Below, one piece after another: positions 8,223-16,922 of a DNA stretch of 53,704 nt. This stretch comes from JAIOPA01 sp964655175 (lineage in GTDB: Bacteria > Eisenbacteria > RBG-16-71-46), in the NCBI GenBank assembly GCA_964655175.1, contig CAZZLY010000012.1:1-53704 (forward strand), given 5' to 3'. Under the pieces are notes generated by a model. That model searched no databases. It worked only from the letters and a program-made list of their open reading frames with translations, and had not been told where the DNA came from. Within the stretch, counting starts at the first letter, position 1; every line of letters begins with the position of its first letter. The position numbers and the translations under genes are program-made.

Positions 8223-10100
8223 TCAGGACGTCTTCTTCGTCGCGCGCTTCGTCGTGGTCTTGCGAACCGCGGCCGCGGTCGTCGTGGTCTTCTTGGCGGG
8301 GCGCTCGGTCGCGGGCTTGGTCGCACGCTTCGCGGGAGCCTTCGCGCTCGGGGTGTCGTGCGGCACGTTCAGCGTCGCGCCCTTGCGTGGACGGGCGAGG
8401 CCCTTCTCGAAGCGCGACCACGGCTGCGCGTTGAGCACGTCGGCGGCCGTCAGCCCGGCGCGGCGGGCCTGGAACACGCCCCAGCGCAGGTTGTCGAGCT
8501 GCGCCATGGCGTGCGCGTCGGTGTCGATCACGAACCGGCAGCCCTTGGCGCGGGCGATGCGCGCGTGCACGTCGGTGAGGTCCAAGCGGTCGGGCGCGGC
8601 GTTGATCTCCATCGCCACACCGTGCGCCGCCGCGGCCGTGGCGACCTGCTCGACGTCGAACGCCACGGGCTCGCGCGAACCGATGAGCCGTCCGGTCGGA
8701 TGCCCGAACGCGTGCACCCACGGGTTCGACACCGCGCGCAGGGCGCGCGCGGTCGCGACCTCGGGGGGCTGATCGAAGCGCGAGTGGATCGAGACGATGA
8801 CCCAGTCGAGCAGCGCCAGCGTGTCGTCGTCCAGATCCAGGCTGCCGTCGGCGAGGATGTCCACCTCGAGCCCGTGCAGGATGGGGAAGCCCTTGTGGCG
8901 GTCACGTGCCGCGGCGATCTCGTGCACCGACTGGCGCACGCGTGCCGCGTCGAAGCCGCCGGCCATCGCCAGCGCCTTGCTGTGCTCGGTGATCGCCACG
9001 TACGCGTGACCGCGCGTGCGCGCGGCGGCGATCATGTCGTCGAGCGTGTCGCGGCCGTCGCTGCGCGTCGTGTGCATGTGCAGGTCGCCGCGCAGGTCCT
9101 CGAGTTCCACGAGGACGGGGAGCGTGCCCTCGCGCGCCAGCGCCAACTCGCCGCGCGACTCGCGCAGTTCGGGCGGCACCCACGCCAGCCCCAGCGCGCG
9201 GTACACGTCCTGCTCGGTGCGCGCGGCGACGACGCGGTCGCCGTCGGTGAGGCCGTACTCGTTGAGCGACCAACCCTTCTCGATCGCGAGCCTGCGCAGC
9301 TCGATGTTGTGCTCCTTGGAACCCGTGAAGTAGAGCAGCGCCGCGCCGAACGCGCCCTCGGGCACGTGGCGCAGGTCCACCTGCAGGCCGTTCCGCAGCC
9401 GCACGCTGGTCTTGGTCTCGCCGGTGCCCAGCGTCTCGAGCACCTCGTCGTGCGTGACGAGCGCGCGCATGACCTCGTCGGCGTCGCCACCGCACGCGAG
9501 CAGGTCGAGGTCGCCCACCGTGTCGCGGCGACGGCGGAACGAGCCCGCGAGTTCGACCTGCTGCACGCCGCGCACGGCACGGATGCGGTCCGCCAGCGCG
9601 TGCGCGAGCGGCCACACCTCGGCGAGCAGCATGCGGCCCGAGAACGCCGCCGCGGTGGCGAGCGCCTTGATCACGTTCTGTTCGACCTTCTCGCCGAACC
9701 CCGGCAGGTCGCGCAGCCGTCCCGCGGCCGCGGCTTCAGCGAGGGCGGCGCGTGTGGTGATGCCGAGCGTGTCGAACAGCGTACGCACGCGCTTGGGGCC
9801 CAGGCCCTGCAACTCGGTGAAGCCCACGACCTCCTCGGGATACCGGCCCAGGAGCTCGTCCATGAGCGGCGTGTGCCCGGTCGCGACGAGTTCGCGCAGG
9901 TTCTGCGCGATGCCCTTGCCGATGCCGGGCAGCGCCTCCAGGGCGCCGGGTTCGTCCACGAGGCTCGCGAGCGATTGCTCGTGCGCCTCGACGACGCGCG
10001 CACCCTCTTTGTAGGCGCGCACGCGGAACACGTTCGCGCCGTCGATCTCGAGCAGCGTGCCGATGCGGGCGAGCGCGCGGGCGAGTTCGGCGTTGGTCAT
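8223..10100 (-). CDS. polX: DNA polymerase X family with PHP domain (PolX)
   Basis: The 625-residue protein is a bacterial PolX: a gap-filling repair polymerase joined to a metal-dependent PHP nuclease domain. Helix-hairpin-helix elements are LPGIGKGIAQNL (~57), LQGLGPKRV (~98) and LPGFGEKVEQNV (~132). The nucleotidyl-transfer motif is GSFRRRRDTVGDLDLL, with the metal aspartates at ~197 and ~199. The PHP domain shows DLHMHTTRSDG, EHSKALAM, GLEVDILADG, SIHSRFDQ, HPTGR and IDTDAH. After ~580 residues a Lys/Thr/Ala-rich tail (KRATKPATERPAKKTTTTAA and TTTKRATKKTS), like histone H1, is added; this is unusual. ATG at 10100 has GAGG 7 nt upstream. It is the last gene of the EVE-ligA-polX operon, 31 nt after ligA. 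Confidence 0.94.
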   Translation of the reverse strand: MTNAELARALARIGTLLEIDGANVFRVRAYKEGARVVEAHEQSLASLVDEPGALEALPGIGKGIAQNLRELVATGHTPLMDELLGRYPEEVVGFTELQGLGPKRVRTLFDTLGITTRAALAEAAAAGRLRDLPGFGEKVEQNVIKALATAAAFSGRMLLAEVWPLAHALADRIRAVRGVQQVELAGSFRRRRDTVGDLDLLACGGDADEVMRALVTHDEVLETLGTGETKTSVRLRNGLQVDLRHVPEGAFGAALLYFTGSKEHNIELRRLAIEKGWSLNEYGLTDGDRVVAARTEQDVYRALGLAWVPPELRESRGELALAREGTLPVLVELEDLRGDLHMHTTRSDGRDTLDDMIAAARTRGHAYVAITEHSKALAMAGGFDAARVRQSVHEIAAARDRHKGFPILHGLEVDILADGSLDLDDDTLALLDWVIVSIHSRFDQPPEVATARALRAVSNPWVHAFGHPTGRLIGSREPVAFDVEQVATAAAAHGVAMEINAAPDRLDLTDVHARIARAKGCRFVIDTDAHAMAQLDNLRWGVFQARRAGLTAADVLNAQPWSRFEKGLARPRKGATLNVPHDTPSAKAPAKRATKPATERPAKKTTTTAAAVRKTTTKRATKKTS

Positions 10101-10131
10101 GGGGTCCTCGGAAGCGGTGCGAGGGAAGGGG

Positions 10132-12177
10132 TCAGGCCGTGTGGCCGACCCGCTTGAGGAACGCGGCCTCGTCGATCGTCTCGATGCCCAGTCGGCGCGC
10201 GTCGTCGAGCTTGGAACCGGCACCGGGCCCGGCCACGACCAGCGTGACCTTCTTGGAGATGCTGCCCGCCACACGCGCGCCGTGGCGTTCGGCGAGCCGC
10301 TGCGCGTCGGGGCGCGGCATGCTCTCGAGCCCGCCCGTGAACACGATCACCACGCCGTCGAGCACGCGCGGACCGCTCGGCCGTTCCTCGGCGACGGGCC
10401 TGACGCCGGCCTTGAGCAGGCGATCGAGCACCTTCTTGTTGCGCGCGTTGGCGAAGAAGTGGTGCACGCTCTCGGCGACCTCGTCGCCGATGCCGTGGAG
10501 GTGCGTCAGGGCCTCGGGCGTGGCCTCGCGCAGTGCGGCGAGCGAGCCGAAGTGGTCCGCGAGCAGGCGCGCCACGGTCTCACCCACGTGCTCGATGCCG
10601 AGCGCGAACAGGAACCGGTCGAGCCGCGGCGTCTTGCTGGCCTCGAGCGCGGCGAGCAGGTTCTCGATGCTCTTCTCGGCGAAGCCCTCGAGCTGCACGA
10701 GGTCGATGGGCGTGAGCGCGTACAGATCGGCGAGGTCGGCGACCAGCTTCTTCTCGAGCAGCTGCGACACGGTCTTCTCGCCGAGCCCGGCGATGTCCAT
10801 GGCGCCGCGCTGCGTGAAGTGCACCAGATGCCGTTCCAACTGGGCCGGACAGGCGAGCCCGTTCGTGCAGCGATGCGCCGCACCCTCGCGCACGACCTCG
10901 GAGCCGCACACCGGGCACTTCATGGGCAGCTCGAAGCGCTTCGTGTGCGCGGGGCGCTGCTCGGGCAGCACCTCCACGACCTCGGGGATGACGTCGCCGG
11001 CGCGCCGCACGCGCACGGTGTCGCCGATGCGCACGTCCTTGCGATCGAGCTCGTCCTGGTTGTGCAGCGTGGCGCGGCTCACGGTCACGCCCGACACGTC
11101 CACCGGCTTGAGCTGCGCGACGGGCGTGAGCTTCCCCGTGCGTCCCACCTGCACGACGATGTCGAGGACCTGCGTGACCTCCTCGCGCGGCGGGAACTTG
11201 TACGCCACCGCCCAGCGCGGCGAACGCGAGCGCATGCCGAGCCGGGTCTGCGCCGCGCGATCGTCCACCTTGATGACGACGCCGTCGATCTCGTAGGGCA
11301 GCGCGTCGCGCCGCGCCATGAGGTCGGCGTGGAACGCGAGTGCATCGGCGAGTCCGTGGCAGCGCTTCACGCCCGACTCCACGTGGAAGCCCCACGCGGC
11401 GAGCCCCTCGAGCATGGCCTGCTGCGTGGGGAACGGGTCCGGGCCCTTCTTGGGCGGCTCGTACGCCATGACGTCGTAGGCGAAGAAGTCCAGCCGACGG
11501 CTGCCGGTCACCGACACGTCGAGCTGCCGCACCGTGCCGGCGGCGGCGTTGCGCGCGTTGGCGAACGGTTCCTCGTCGGCTTCGAGCAGACGCTTGTTGA
11601 GGGCTTCGAACGCGGCCAGCGGGATCAGCACCTCGCCGCGGATCGCGACCGTGCCACGGCGGGGCGGGCCGTCCTCGCGCAGGCGCAGCGGGATGGCGCG
11701 GATCGTGCGCAGGTTCGCGGTCACGTCCTCACCGGTCTCGCCGTCGCCGCGCGTCGAACCGCGCGCGAACACGCCGTCCTCGTACACGAGCTCGATGGAC
11801 AGCCCGTCGAACTTGGGCTCGGCCAGATACGCCACGTCGGTGGCGAACAGGCCCTCGTCGAGCCCCAGTCCCTTGCGCACGCGCTCGTCGAACTCGCGCA
11901 CCTCGTCCTCGCCCATGAGCGAATCGAGCGACAGCAGCGGCTTGACGTGCTTGATCTTCTTGAAGCCCTCGCGCAATCCACCGCCCACGCGCTGCGTGGG
12001 CGAATCCGGGGTGCGCAGCTCCGGGTGCTCGGTCTCGAGCGCGACGAGCTCGCGCAGCAGCGTGTCGTAAGCGGCGTCGGAGATCGTGGGCCGGTCGAGG
12101 ACGTAGTAGCGATGATCGTGCTCGCGGATGACGTCCGCGAGTTCGGCGATCCGCCGCTTCGCCTCGGCCGCGCTCAC
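10132..12177 (-). CDS. ligA: NAD-dependent DNA ligase LigA
   Basis: The 681-residue protein has the full LigA architecture. The Ia domain (HDHRYYVLDRPTISDAAYDTL) is followed by the adenylation domain with catalytic Lys122 in EPKFDGLS, an OB fold, a four-Cys zinc finger (CPVCGS...CTNGLACPAQ), helix-hairpin-helix repeats and a C-terminal BRCT domain (VLDGVVIVFTGGLESMPRPD...). LigA seals nicks in replication and repair using NAD. GTG at 12177 was chosen because it begins the family N-terminus MSAAEAKRRIAEL and overlaps the stop of the EVE gene (GTGA); the frame stays open further upstream but that part is out-of-frame EVE coding sequence. Co-expression with PolX suggests a repair unit. Confidence 0.96.
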   Translation of the reverse strand: MSAAEAKRRIAELADVIREHDHRYYVLDRPTISDAAYDTLLRELVALETEHPELRTPDSPTQRVGGGLREGFKKIKHVKPLLSLDSLMGEDEVREFDERVRKGLGLDEGLFATDVAYLAEPKFDGLSIELVYEDGVFARGSTRGDGETGEDVTANLRTIRAIPLRLREDGPPRRGTVAIRGEVLIPLAAFEALNKRLLEADEEPFANARNAAAGTVRQLDVSVTGSRRLDFFAYDVMAYEPPKKGPDPFPTQQAMLEGLAAWGFHVESGVKRCHGLADALAFHADLMARRDALPYEIDGVVIKVDDRAAQTRLGMRSRSPRWAVAYKFPPREEVTQVLDIVVQVGRTGKLTPVAQLKPVDVSGVTVSRATLHNQDELDRKDVRIGDTVRVRRAGDVIPEVVEVLPEQRPAHTKRFELPMKCPVCGSEVVREGAAHRCTNGLACPAQLERHLVHFTQRGAMDIAGLGEKTVSQLLEKKLVADLADLYALTPIDLVQLEGFAEKSIENLLAALEASKTPRLDRFLFALGIEHVGETVARLLADHFGSLAALREATPEALTHLHGIGDEVAESVHHFFANARNKKVLDRLLKAGVRPVAEERPSGPRVLDGVVIVFTGGLESMPRPDAQRLAERHGARVAGSISKKVTLVVAGPGAGSKLDDARRLGIETIDEAAFLKRVGHTA

Positions 12178-12587
12178 GGCTTCGTGCCCGCGTGCTCGAG
12201 CGCGCGCGCGTACTGCGCGGCGGTGAGCGGCACCACCGACAGGCGCGAGATGCGCACGAGGTCGGTCTTGGCGAGCAGTGCGTCGGCTTTGAACGTGGCC
12301 AACGGCACCGGCGTCGTCACCGCGCGCACGGGCTTGAGATCGACCACGACGCGCTTGGGATCGTCGAGCGACGGGTCGGGGTAGGGACCGCGTGCGATCG
12401 TGGCGATGCCCACCACGGACTTCTCGTTGCCCGTGTGGTACACGAGCACGAGGTCGCCCTTGGCGCAGGTGCGCAGGTGGATGAGCGCGGTCGCGTTGGC
12501 GACACCGGCCCACACCGTGCCCTTGTCGCGGACGAGGTCGGCGTAGGAGTATTCGGACGGTTCGGTCTTGAAGAGCCAGTGGTTCAT
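12174..12587 (-). CDS. EVE domain-containing protein
   Basis: The 137-residue protein is a single EVE domain (PUA-like superfamily), starting MNHWLFKTEPSEYSYADLVR and containing VWAGVANATALIHLR, GDLVLVYHTGNEKSVVGIA and PLATFKADALL. EVE domains bind modified bases in DNA or RNA, and several are linked to DNA modification; the function of stand-alone bacterial copies is not settled. It is the first gene of an operon with ligA and polX, and its stop overlaps the ligA GTG, which supports a role near DNA repair. No Shine-Dalgarno is seen before ATG 12587; a promoter with a 17-bp spacer lies 9 nt upstream instead. Confidence 0.9.
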   Translation of the reverse strand: MNHWLFKTEPSEYSYADLVRDKGTVWAGVANATALIHLRTCAKGDLVLVYHTGNEKSVVGIATIARGPYPDPSLDDPKRVVVDLKPVRAVTTPVPLATFKADALLAKTDLVRISRLSVVPLTAAQYARALEHAGTKP

Positions 12588-12596
12588 GGGAGCGCG

Positions 12597-12625
12597 AAAT
12601 TAGCCGCGTTCCCGGTCCCTCACAA
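12597..12625 (-). promoter_or_regulatory. Promoter of the EVE-ligA-polX operon
   Basis: TTGTGA (12625-12620) and TAATTT (12602-12597) are separated by exactly 17 bp. The -10 box ends 9 nt before the EVE ATG, so the leader should be only 2-3 nt long. The -35 overlaps the ribosome binding site of the divergent gene at 12636. Confidence 0.6.
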
Positions 12626-12635
12626 GGAGCCGCAC

Positions 12636-13235
12636 GTGCCCGTCCCGCTGCTGCGCCAGGCCGCCCTCTGGGCGCTCGTCCCGGTCCTGCTCGCCTACGC
12701 CGACACGCCGTTCCGCACCTTCCGGCAGCGGTTCGTGACCGTGCGCTGGGCCGAGCGGCTGGTGCTGTTCTCGATCGAGCTCAACCTGCTGCTGCTGTGG
12801 GTGCTCACGCGCGTCTTCCTGGAGCGCGACGCGTCGCTGGCGCCCGCGTCGCTCGTCCCCGTGACCGCGGGGGTGGGCGCGGGGCTGGCGTGGCTCGGGA
12901 CGGCCCTCGCGGTGTGGGCGCGGCTCGCGCTCGGCACGTGGTTCTCGGGCACGTTCGGCATCAAGCCCGCGCACGCGCTCGTGACCGCGGGGCCGTACGC
13001 GCTCGTGCGTCATCCCATGTACCTGGGGCTGCTGTTGCTGGCCGCGGGGCTGGCGGTGGCGTGGAACAGCGCCGTGTCGCTGGGCTTCGCGCTGCTGCTC
13101 GCGGTGCCGTTCGTCATGCACACGGTGATCGAGGAGCAGATGTTCCGGGCGCACTTCGGCGAGGCGTGGGCGCTCTACGCCGCCCGCGTGCCGCGACTCG
13201 TGCCCGGCTGGCGACCGCGCGCGCCGCGGGCCTGA
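12636..13235 (+). CDS. Isoprenylcysteine carboxyl methyltransferase-family membrane protein
   Basis: The 199-residue integral membrane protein has about five hydrophobic segments and the ICMT/PEMT signature near the C-terminus: GTWFSGTFGIKPAHALVTAG, GPYALVRHPMYLGLLLLAAG, then MHTVIEEQMFRAHFGEAWALY. Members of this superfamily methylate lipids or prenylated substrates with S-adenosylmethionine at the membrane; bacterial substrates are mostly unknown. GTG at 12636 was chosen because AAGGAG (12624-12629) lies 6 nt before it; the longer open frame upstream is antisense to the EVE gene. It is divergent from the EVE-ligA-polX operon. Confidence 0.85.
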   Translation: MPVPLLRQAALWALVPVLLAYADTPFRTFRQRFVTVRWAERLVLFSIELNLLLLWVLTRVFLERDASLAPASLVPVTAGVGAGLAWLGTALAVWARLALGTWFSGTFGIKPAHALVTAGPYALVRHPMYLGLLLLAAGLAVAWNSAVSLGFALLLAVPFVMHTVIEEQMFRAHFGEAWALYAARVPRLVPGWRPRAPRA

Positions 13236-13278
13236 TGCGCGCCGCGGTCGTGCGGGGCACGACCGCGGGCGCGATCGG

Positions 13279-14652
13279 TCAGGCCGTGACGACCTGCCGC
13301 GGCCAGACCATGGCCGCGACCGAGACCACACCGCCGGGCTGCGGGCTCTGATCGTAGAGCAGCGGGATGCCCGGGCCGGGCTCGGCGCAGCGCAGCATGC
13401 AGTAGGTGGGCGCGAAGCCACAGATGCGCGTGGCGTTCTCCTCGGCGGCGAGCGCGTCGTACCACTGCTCGGCGTCGCCCGAGGCGGCCGCGCCGATCGC
13501 GCGCTCGTCCATGCGTTCCACGAGGCCCAGCGCCTCCTCGTCGAGCGGCGGATCGCCGAAGCTCGGACCCACGTGCGAGAAGTCCACGCTCGCCACGTAC
13601 AACGTCGGGCCGCCCAACTGCTGCTCGGCCTCGCGCACCGAGCGCACGAGCGCCCCGATCGTGGCGTCCTCGCGCGGCGTGCGGCCCTCCTCGAGGAACC
13701 GCTCGAAGCCGCCCACCAGGATGGGCACGAGCGTGAAGCGGCGGTACTTGAGGCGACGCTGCAGGTACAACAGGATGAACTCGATCGAGTGCTCGTCGCG
13801 GTGCACGAGCTCGCTCGAGTACGCGGTGTCACCGAGTGCGGCCGCGACGTGGTCCACGAATGTGCGGTCGCACGGCACGGTCCCGAACGGCGTCGTGAAG
13901 TCCTTGCGCGTGAGCGCGACCATGTCCTGATGCAACTGGTGGCCGGTGCCGAACACGATCACGCGCAGCGGCAGCCCGACGTCGGGTCCGATCGTGCTGA
14001 ACGCGCGCGCCTGCACGTGGCCGCGGCGGCGCGGATCGAGGTGCGGCGCGAGGATGGCGCGCGGCAGCTCGGTGCCCGTCGCGGCGGTCTCGCCGGCCTC
14101 GGCCATGCGGGTCGCGGTGTGCGCGAACTGCTCGTCGAGGAAGCGCTCCAGCGCCTCGTGATCGGCCGGATAGCACACGTCGGCGAGCGCGGCGGTGCGC
14201 TCCTCGAGCGGATGCCACTCGGCCTGCAGCTTCTGGTAGGCGGCCTCGAACTTGGGCCCCTCGAGCAGGAAGAAGTCGTCCAGCTTGCCGATGAAGTCGC
14301 GCAGGATGTTGCCGACGCGCAGGTCCTTGGACTCGCGCATGAACGTCGCGGTGATGTCGTGCATGGACGTCGTGCCGTCGAGCATCTCGAGGATCGCGAG
14401 CGTCTCCATGCCGAGCACGAGCTGCTGCGGTGCGACGCCCAGCGGATCGGTGATCACGATGAGCTCGCGCTCGCCCTCGCGCATGGCGTGGATCTGCACC
14501 GCACGCAGGCGCGGGTACTCGGGCACGTCCTCGCGGCTGTCCGGCACCGCGCCCGGCGGCAGGATGATGCGCGGCGTCTCGCGCGGCGCGTCGTCCTCGG
14601 CACCGGGGAGGATGATGCGCGGCGGGGGCGTGGGTTCGTTCGGCTCGGACAC
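13279..14652 (-). CDS. MEMO1-family protein (AmmeMemoRadiSam system protein B) with N-terminal extension
   Basis: The 457-residue protein has a MEMO/LigB-like domain from about residue 190: AILAPHLDPRRRG, VIVFGTGHQL, FVDHVAAAL, HRDEHSIEFILLYLQ, LVPILVGGFE, YVASVDFSHVGPSFG and the C-terminal GFAPTYCMLR. The His/Asp/Cys pattern fits a metal site. The N-terminal ~160 residues hold two near-copies of PPRIILPG/TPRIILPPG and then a PqqD/winged-helix-like domain (LVLGMETLAILEMLDGTTSM, LRDFIGKLDDFFLLEGPKFE). MEMO often occurs with AMMECR1 and a radical SAM protein; neither is adjacent here. GTG at 14652 has AGGAG 7 nt upstream. The biochemical role is unknown. Confidence 0.85.
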   Translation of the reverse strand: MSEPNEPTPPPRIILPGAEDDAPRETPRIILPPGAVPDSREDVPEYPRLRAVQIHAMREGERELIVITDPLGVAPQQLVLGMETLAILEMLDGTTSMHDITATFMRESKDLRVGNILRDFIGKLDDFFLLEGPKFEAAYQKLQAEWHPLEERTAALADVCYPADHEALERFLDEQFAHTATRMAEAGETAATGTELPRAILAPHLDPRRRGHVQARAFSTIGPDVGLPLRVIVFGTGHQLHQDMVALTRKDFTTPFGTVPCDRTFVDHVAAALGDTAYSSELVHRDEHSIEFILLYLQRRLKYRRFTLVPILVGGFERFLEEGRTPREDATIGALVRSVREAEQQLGGPTLYVASVDFSHVGPSFGDPPLDEEALGLVERMDERAIGAAASGDAEQWYDALAAEENATRICGFAPTYCMLRCAEPGPGIPLLYDQSPQPGGVVSVAAMVWPRQVVTA

Positions 14653-14820
14653 GGCGGACTCCTGACGAAGGGGGGTGGCGCTCCGCGCGACGTGCGGAGC
14701 GGCCGGGATGCGATGCGGCGAGGATAGCGACCCCGTCGCGCGCGCTCAAACCCGCGCGCGGTGCGAGCGCGGCCCCGCGGTCCGCGTGCAATCCGCCGCG
14801 TCTTGCCGCAGTATGGCCGC

Positions 14821-15348
14821 ATGACGACCCAAGCGATGGCCAAGATCCTCGAGTCCTATCTCGAGGACGTCGAGGGCGAGAACGGCTTCTGGCGCGGGAC
14901 GCGCGCCGAGGTCCCCGTCTTCGTGTTCAGCGACGACGAGCACGACCGCATGCGCATCATGGCGCCCATCGGTGTGGTCGAGGAGCTCGATCCCGATCTG
15001 CTGCACGTGCTGCTGCAGGCCAACTACGACCGCGCCCTCGACGCGCGCTACGCGATGCGTCGCAACGAGCTCTGGTCGGTGGTCGTGCACCCGCTCGTGA
15101 CCCTGGCGCCGGACGATCTGCCGAGTCTGTTCGATCAGGTCGTCACGCTCGTGAAGAACACGGGCACCACGTTCGCCTCGACCGAGCTCGTGTTCCGCGC
15201 CCTGCCCGACGACATCATCCTCGAGGCCGAGGAGGACGACGACGAGGATCGCCCCGCGGGCCGCGAGGCGAGCGGGCCGCGCGAGGACGAGGGCGAGTAC
15301 GAGGACGCCGACGAGTCCGACGGCGACGAGGACGACGAGAAGGCCTGA
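14821..15348 (+). CDS. YbjN / CesT-like fold protein with acidic tail
   Basis: The 175-residue cytoplasmic protein resembles the YbjN/type III secretion chaperone-like fold: AKILESYLEDVEGENGFWRG, VPVFVFSDDEHDRMRIMAP, LHVLLQANYDRALDARYAM, LWSVVVHPLVTLAPDDLPSL and TGTTFASTELVFRAL. The last ~45 residues are almost all Asp and Glu. The role is unknown; such proteins are often small chaperones or stress-linked regulators. ATG at 14821 was chosen because the domain begins there. The stop overlaps the next start (TGATG), making it the first gene of a three-gene operon with an alpha/beta hydrolase and a MOSC protein. Confidence 0.78.
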   Translation: MTTQAMAKILESYLEDVEGENGFWRGTRAEVPVFVFSDDEHDRMRIMAPIGVVEELDPDLLHVLLQANYDRALDARYAMRRNELWSVVVHPLVTLAPDDLPSLFDQVVTLVKNTGTTFASTELVFRALPDDIILEAEEDDDEDRPAGREASGPREDEGEYEDADESDGDEDDEKA

Positions 15349-16211
15349 TGGATCCCGCGCGCGGCCACGTCCCAGCCGAGGTGACGACGCTGCGGGTCGC
15401 GCCGGATCTCGCGCTGCCGCTCTCGATCTGGAGGTCGGCCGCCCCGCGCGTCGCGATCGCGCTGCTGCACGGCCTCGGTGAACACGCCGGGCGGTACCAC
15501 GCGCTCGCGTCGGCGCTCGTGGACGCCGGCGCCACCGTGGTCGCACTCGATCTGCCCGGCCACGGTCGCGCCACGGGACCCCGCGGCCACCTGCCGTGGG
15601 AGCGGGTGCGCGACGAGGCGGTGACCGCGCTGCTCGCCGAAGCGAGTGCGCGCACCGCGGCGCACGGCGCGCTGCCGCGGGTGTTGTTCGGGCACAGCAT
15701 GGGCGGCGTGCTGGCGCTCGATCACGCGCTCGCGCATCCCGAGGGACTCGCGGGCCTCGTGCTCTCGTCGCCGGGCCTGCGCATCCCGCCGCCGCCCGCG
15801 TACAAGGTCGCGGCCGCACGCATGGCCGCCGTCGTGACACCCACGGCCGGTTTCCCCAACGGTCTCGACCCGCACGGTATCTCGCGCGACCCCGAGGTCG
15901 TGGCGCGCTACCAGGACGACCCGCTCGTGCACGATCGCATCAGCCCGAGCACGTTCTTCGCGTTCACGGCGGCGGCGGGTCGCGGTCGTGACGGCGCGCC
16001 GACGTTGCGCGTGCCCACGCTGCTCGTGCACGGCATGGCCGATCGATTGGTGGACCCGGCGGGCTCGGTCGCGTTCGCGGCCGCGGCGCCCGCCGGGCTC
16101 GTGCGCTTCGTGCCGTTCGCACACGGTGCACACGAACTGTTCAACGACCTCGATCGCGACGCCGCGATCGCCGCGGTGCGCGACTGGCTCCGCGACCGGG
16201 GGATCCGATGA
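15348..16211 (+). CDS. Alpha/beta hydrolase (monoacylglycerol lipase / lysophospholipase-like)
   Basis: The 287-residue serine hydrolase has the oxyanion-hole motif LLHGLGEHAGRYH (~39-51), LDLPGHGRATGPRGH, the nucleophile elbow FGHSMGG (Ser ~117), a helical lid rich in Pro/Ala (~140-200), the acid in LLVHGMADRLVDP and the catalytic His in FAHGAHELFND. This is the Hydrolase_4 group, which includes monoacylglycerol lipases and PldB-like lysophospholipases. No signal peptide is seen, so it is probably cytoplasmic. ATG overlaps the stop of the YbjN-like gene by one base and its own stop overlaps the MOSC gene (ATGA). Confidence 0.9.
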   Translation: MDPARGHVPAEVTTLRVAPDLALPLSIWRSAAPRVAIALLHGLGEHAGRYHALASALVDAGATVVALDLPGHGRATGPRGHLPWERVRDEAVTALLAEASARTAAHGALPRVLFGHSMGGVLALDHALAHPEGLAGLVLSSPGLRIPPPPAYKVAAARMAAVVTPTAGFPNGLDPHGISRDPEVVARYQDDPLVHDRISPSTFFAFTAAAGRGRDGAPTLRVPTLLVHGMADRLVDPAGSVAFAAAAPAGLVRFVPFAHGAHELFNDLDRDAAIAAVRDWLRDRGIR

Positions 16212-16885
16212 CCGCACCCGTGATCGTGGGACGCGTCACCTCGGTGCGTGCCGGTCGCATCACGCGTCACGACCGGCCCGCGTGGGACGAGGTGCGTTCG
16301 CCGTGGCGCACCGCGTTCTGGAAGGACGAGTGCCCCGGGCCCGTGCGCATCGGCACGCTGGGGCTCGAGGGCGACGAACAGGCGGACAAGCGTCACCACG
16401 GCGGACCCGAGCGCGCGGTGCTCATGGTCGCGGGCGAGCACTACGACACGTGGCGCACGCTGCCGGGACTCGCCGACATGGGCCCGGGCGGCCTCGGCGA
16501 GAACCTCACGCTCGCCGGACTCGACGAGTGCACCGTGTGCATCGGTGACGTGCTCGCGGTGGGCGAGGCCGAACTGCAGGTGGCCTCGCCGCGTGGGCCG
16601 TGCATGGACATCTCGCGGCGCTGGGACACGGCGTGGCTGCTGCAGCAGGTCGTGGACCGGCGCTGGCCCGGCTGGTATCTGCGCGTGCGACGCGAGGGCG
16701 TCGTGCAGCGCGGCGACGACGTCTGGCTCGTCGAGCGTCCGCACGACGGCTGGACGGTGGATCGCCTGCTGCGCCTGCGCTACACGTCGCCGCGCGATCG
16801 CGCCGAATGCCTCGCCGCGGCCGCGCTCGCCGCACTCGACGACGAGTGGCGCGAGCGCATGGGCCGACTGCCCGCGAACGACTGA
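16208..16885 (+). CDS. MOSC domain-containing protein (YiiM-like)
   Basis: The 225-residue protein is a MOSC domain followed by a C-terminal helical part as in YiiM: GTLGLEGDEQADKRHHGGPE, AVLMVAGEHYDTW, GGLGENLTLAGLDECTVCIG and the Cys that binds molybdenum cofactor in SPRGPCMDISRRW. Proteins of this type use Mo cofactor to reduce N-hydroxylated compounds. It ends the operon begun by the YbjN-like gene; the three products have no obvious common pathway, although a hydrolase next to a detoxifying Mo enzyme would fit xenobiotic handling. Confidence 0.9.
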   Translation: MTAPVIVGRVTSVRAGRITRHDRPAWDEVRSPWRTAFWKDECPGPVRIGTLGLEGDEQADKRHHGGPERAVLMVAGEHYDTWRTLPGLADMGPGGLGENLTLAGLDECTVCIGDVLAVGEAELQVASPRGPCMDISRRWDTAWLLQQVVDRRWPGWYLRVRREGVVQRGDDVWLVERPHDGWTVDRLLRLRYTSPRDRAECLAAAALAALDDEWRERMGRLPAND

Positions 16886-16922
16886 CGCGCGCGCACGGTC
16901 GTGACGCGCGCGTGCGCGGTCA
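16883..16922. terminator. Hairpin between convergent MOSC and glpK genes
   Basis: TGAC and CGCGCAC on the left pair with GTGCGCG and GTCA on the right with a small bulge. The hairpin overlaps both stop codons. GC content makes chance stems likely here, so confidence is limited. Confidence 0.4.

Noticed and set aside
10057..12384. 775-residue open frame on the plus strand
   Set aside because: It is exactly antisense to ligA and the end of polX, whose domains and catalytic residues are unmistakable.
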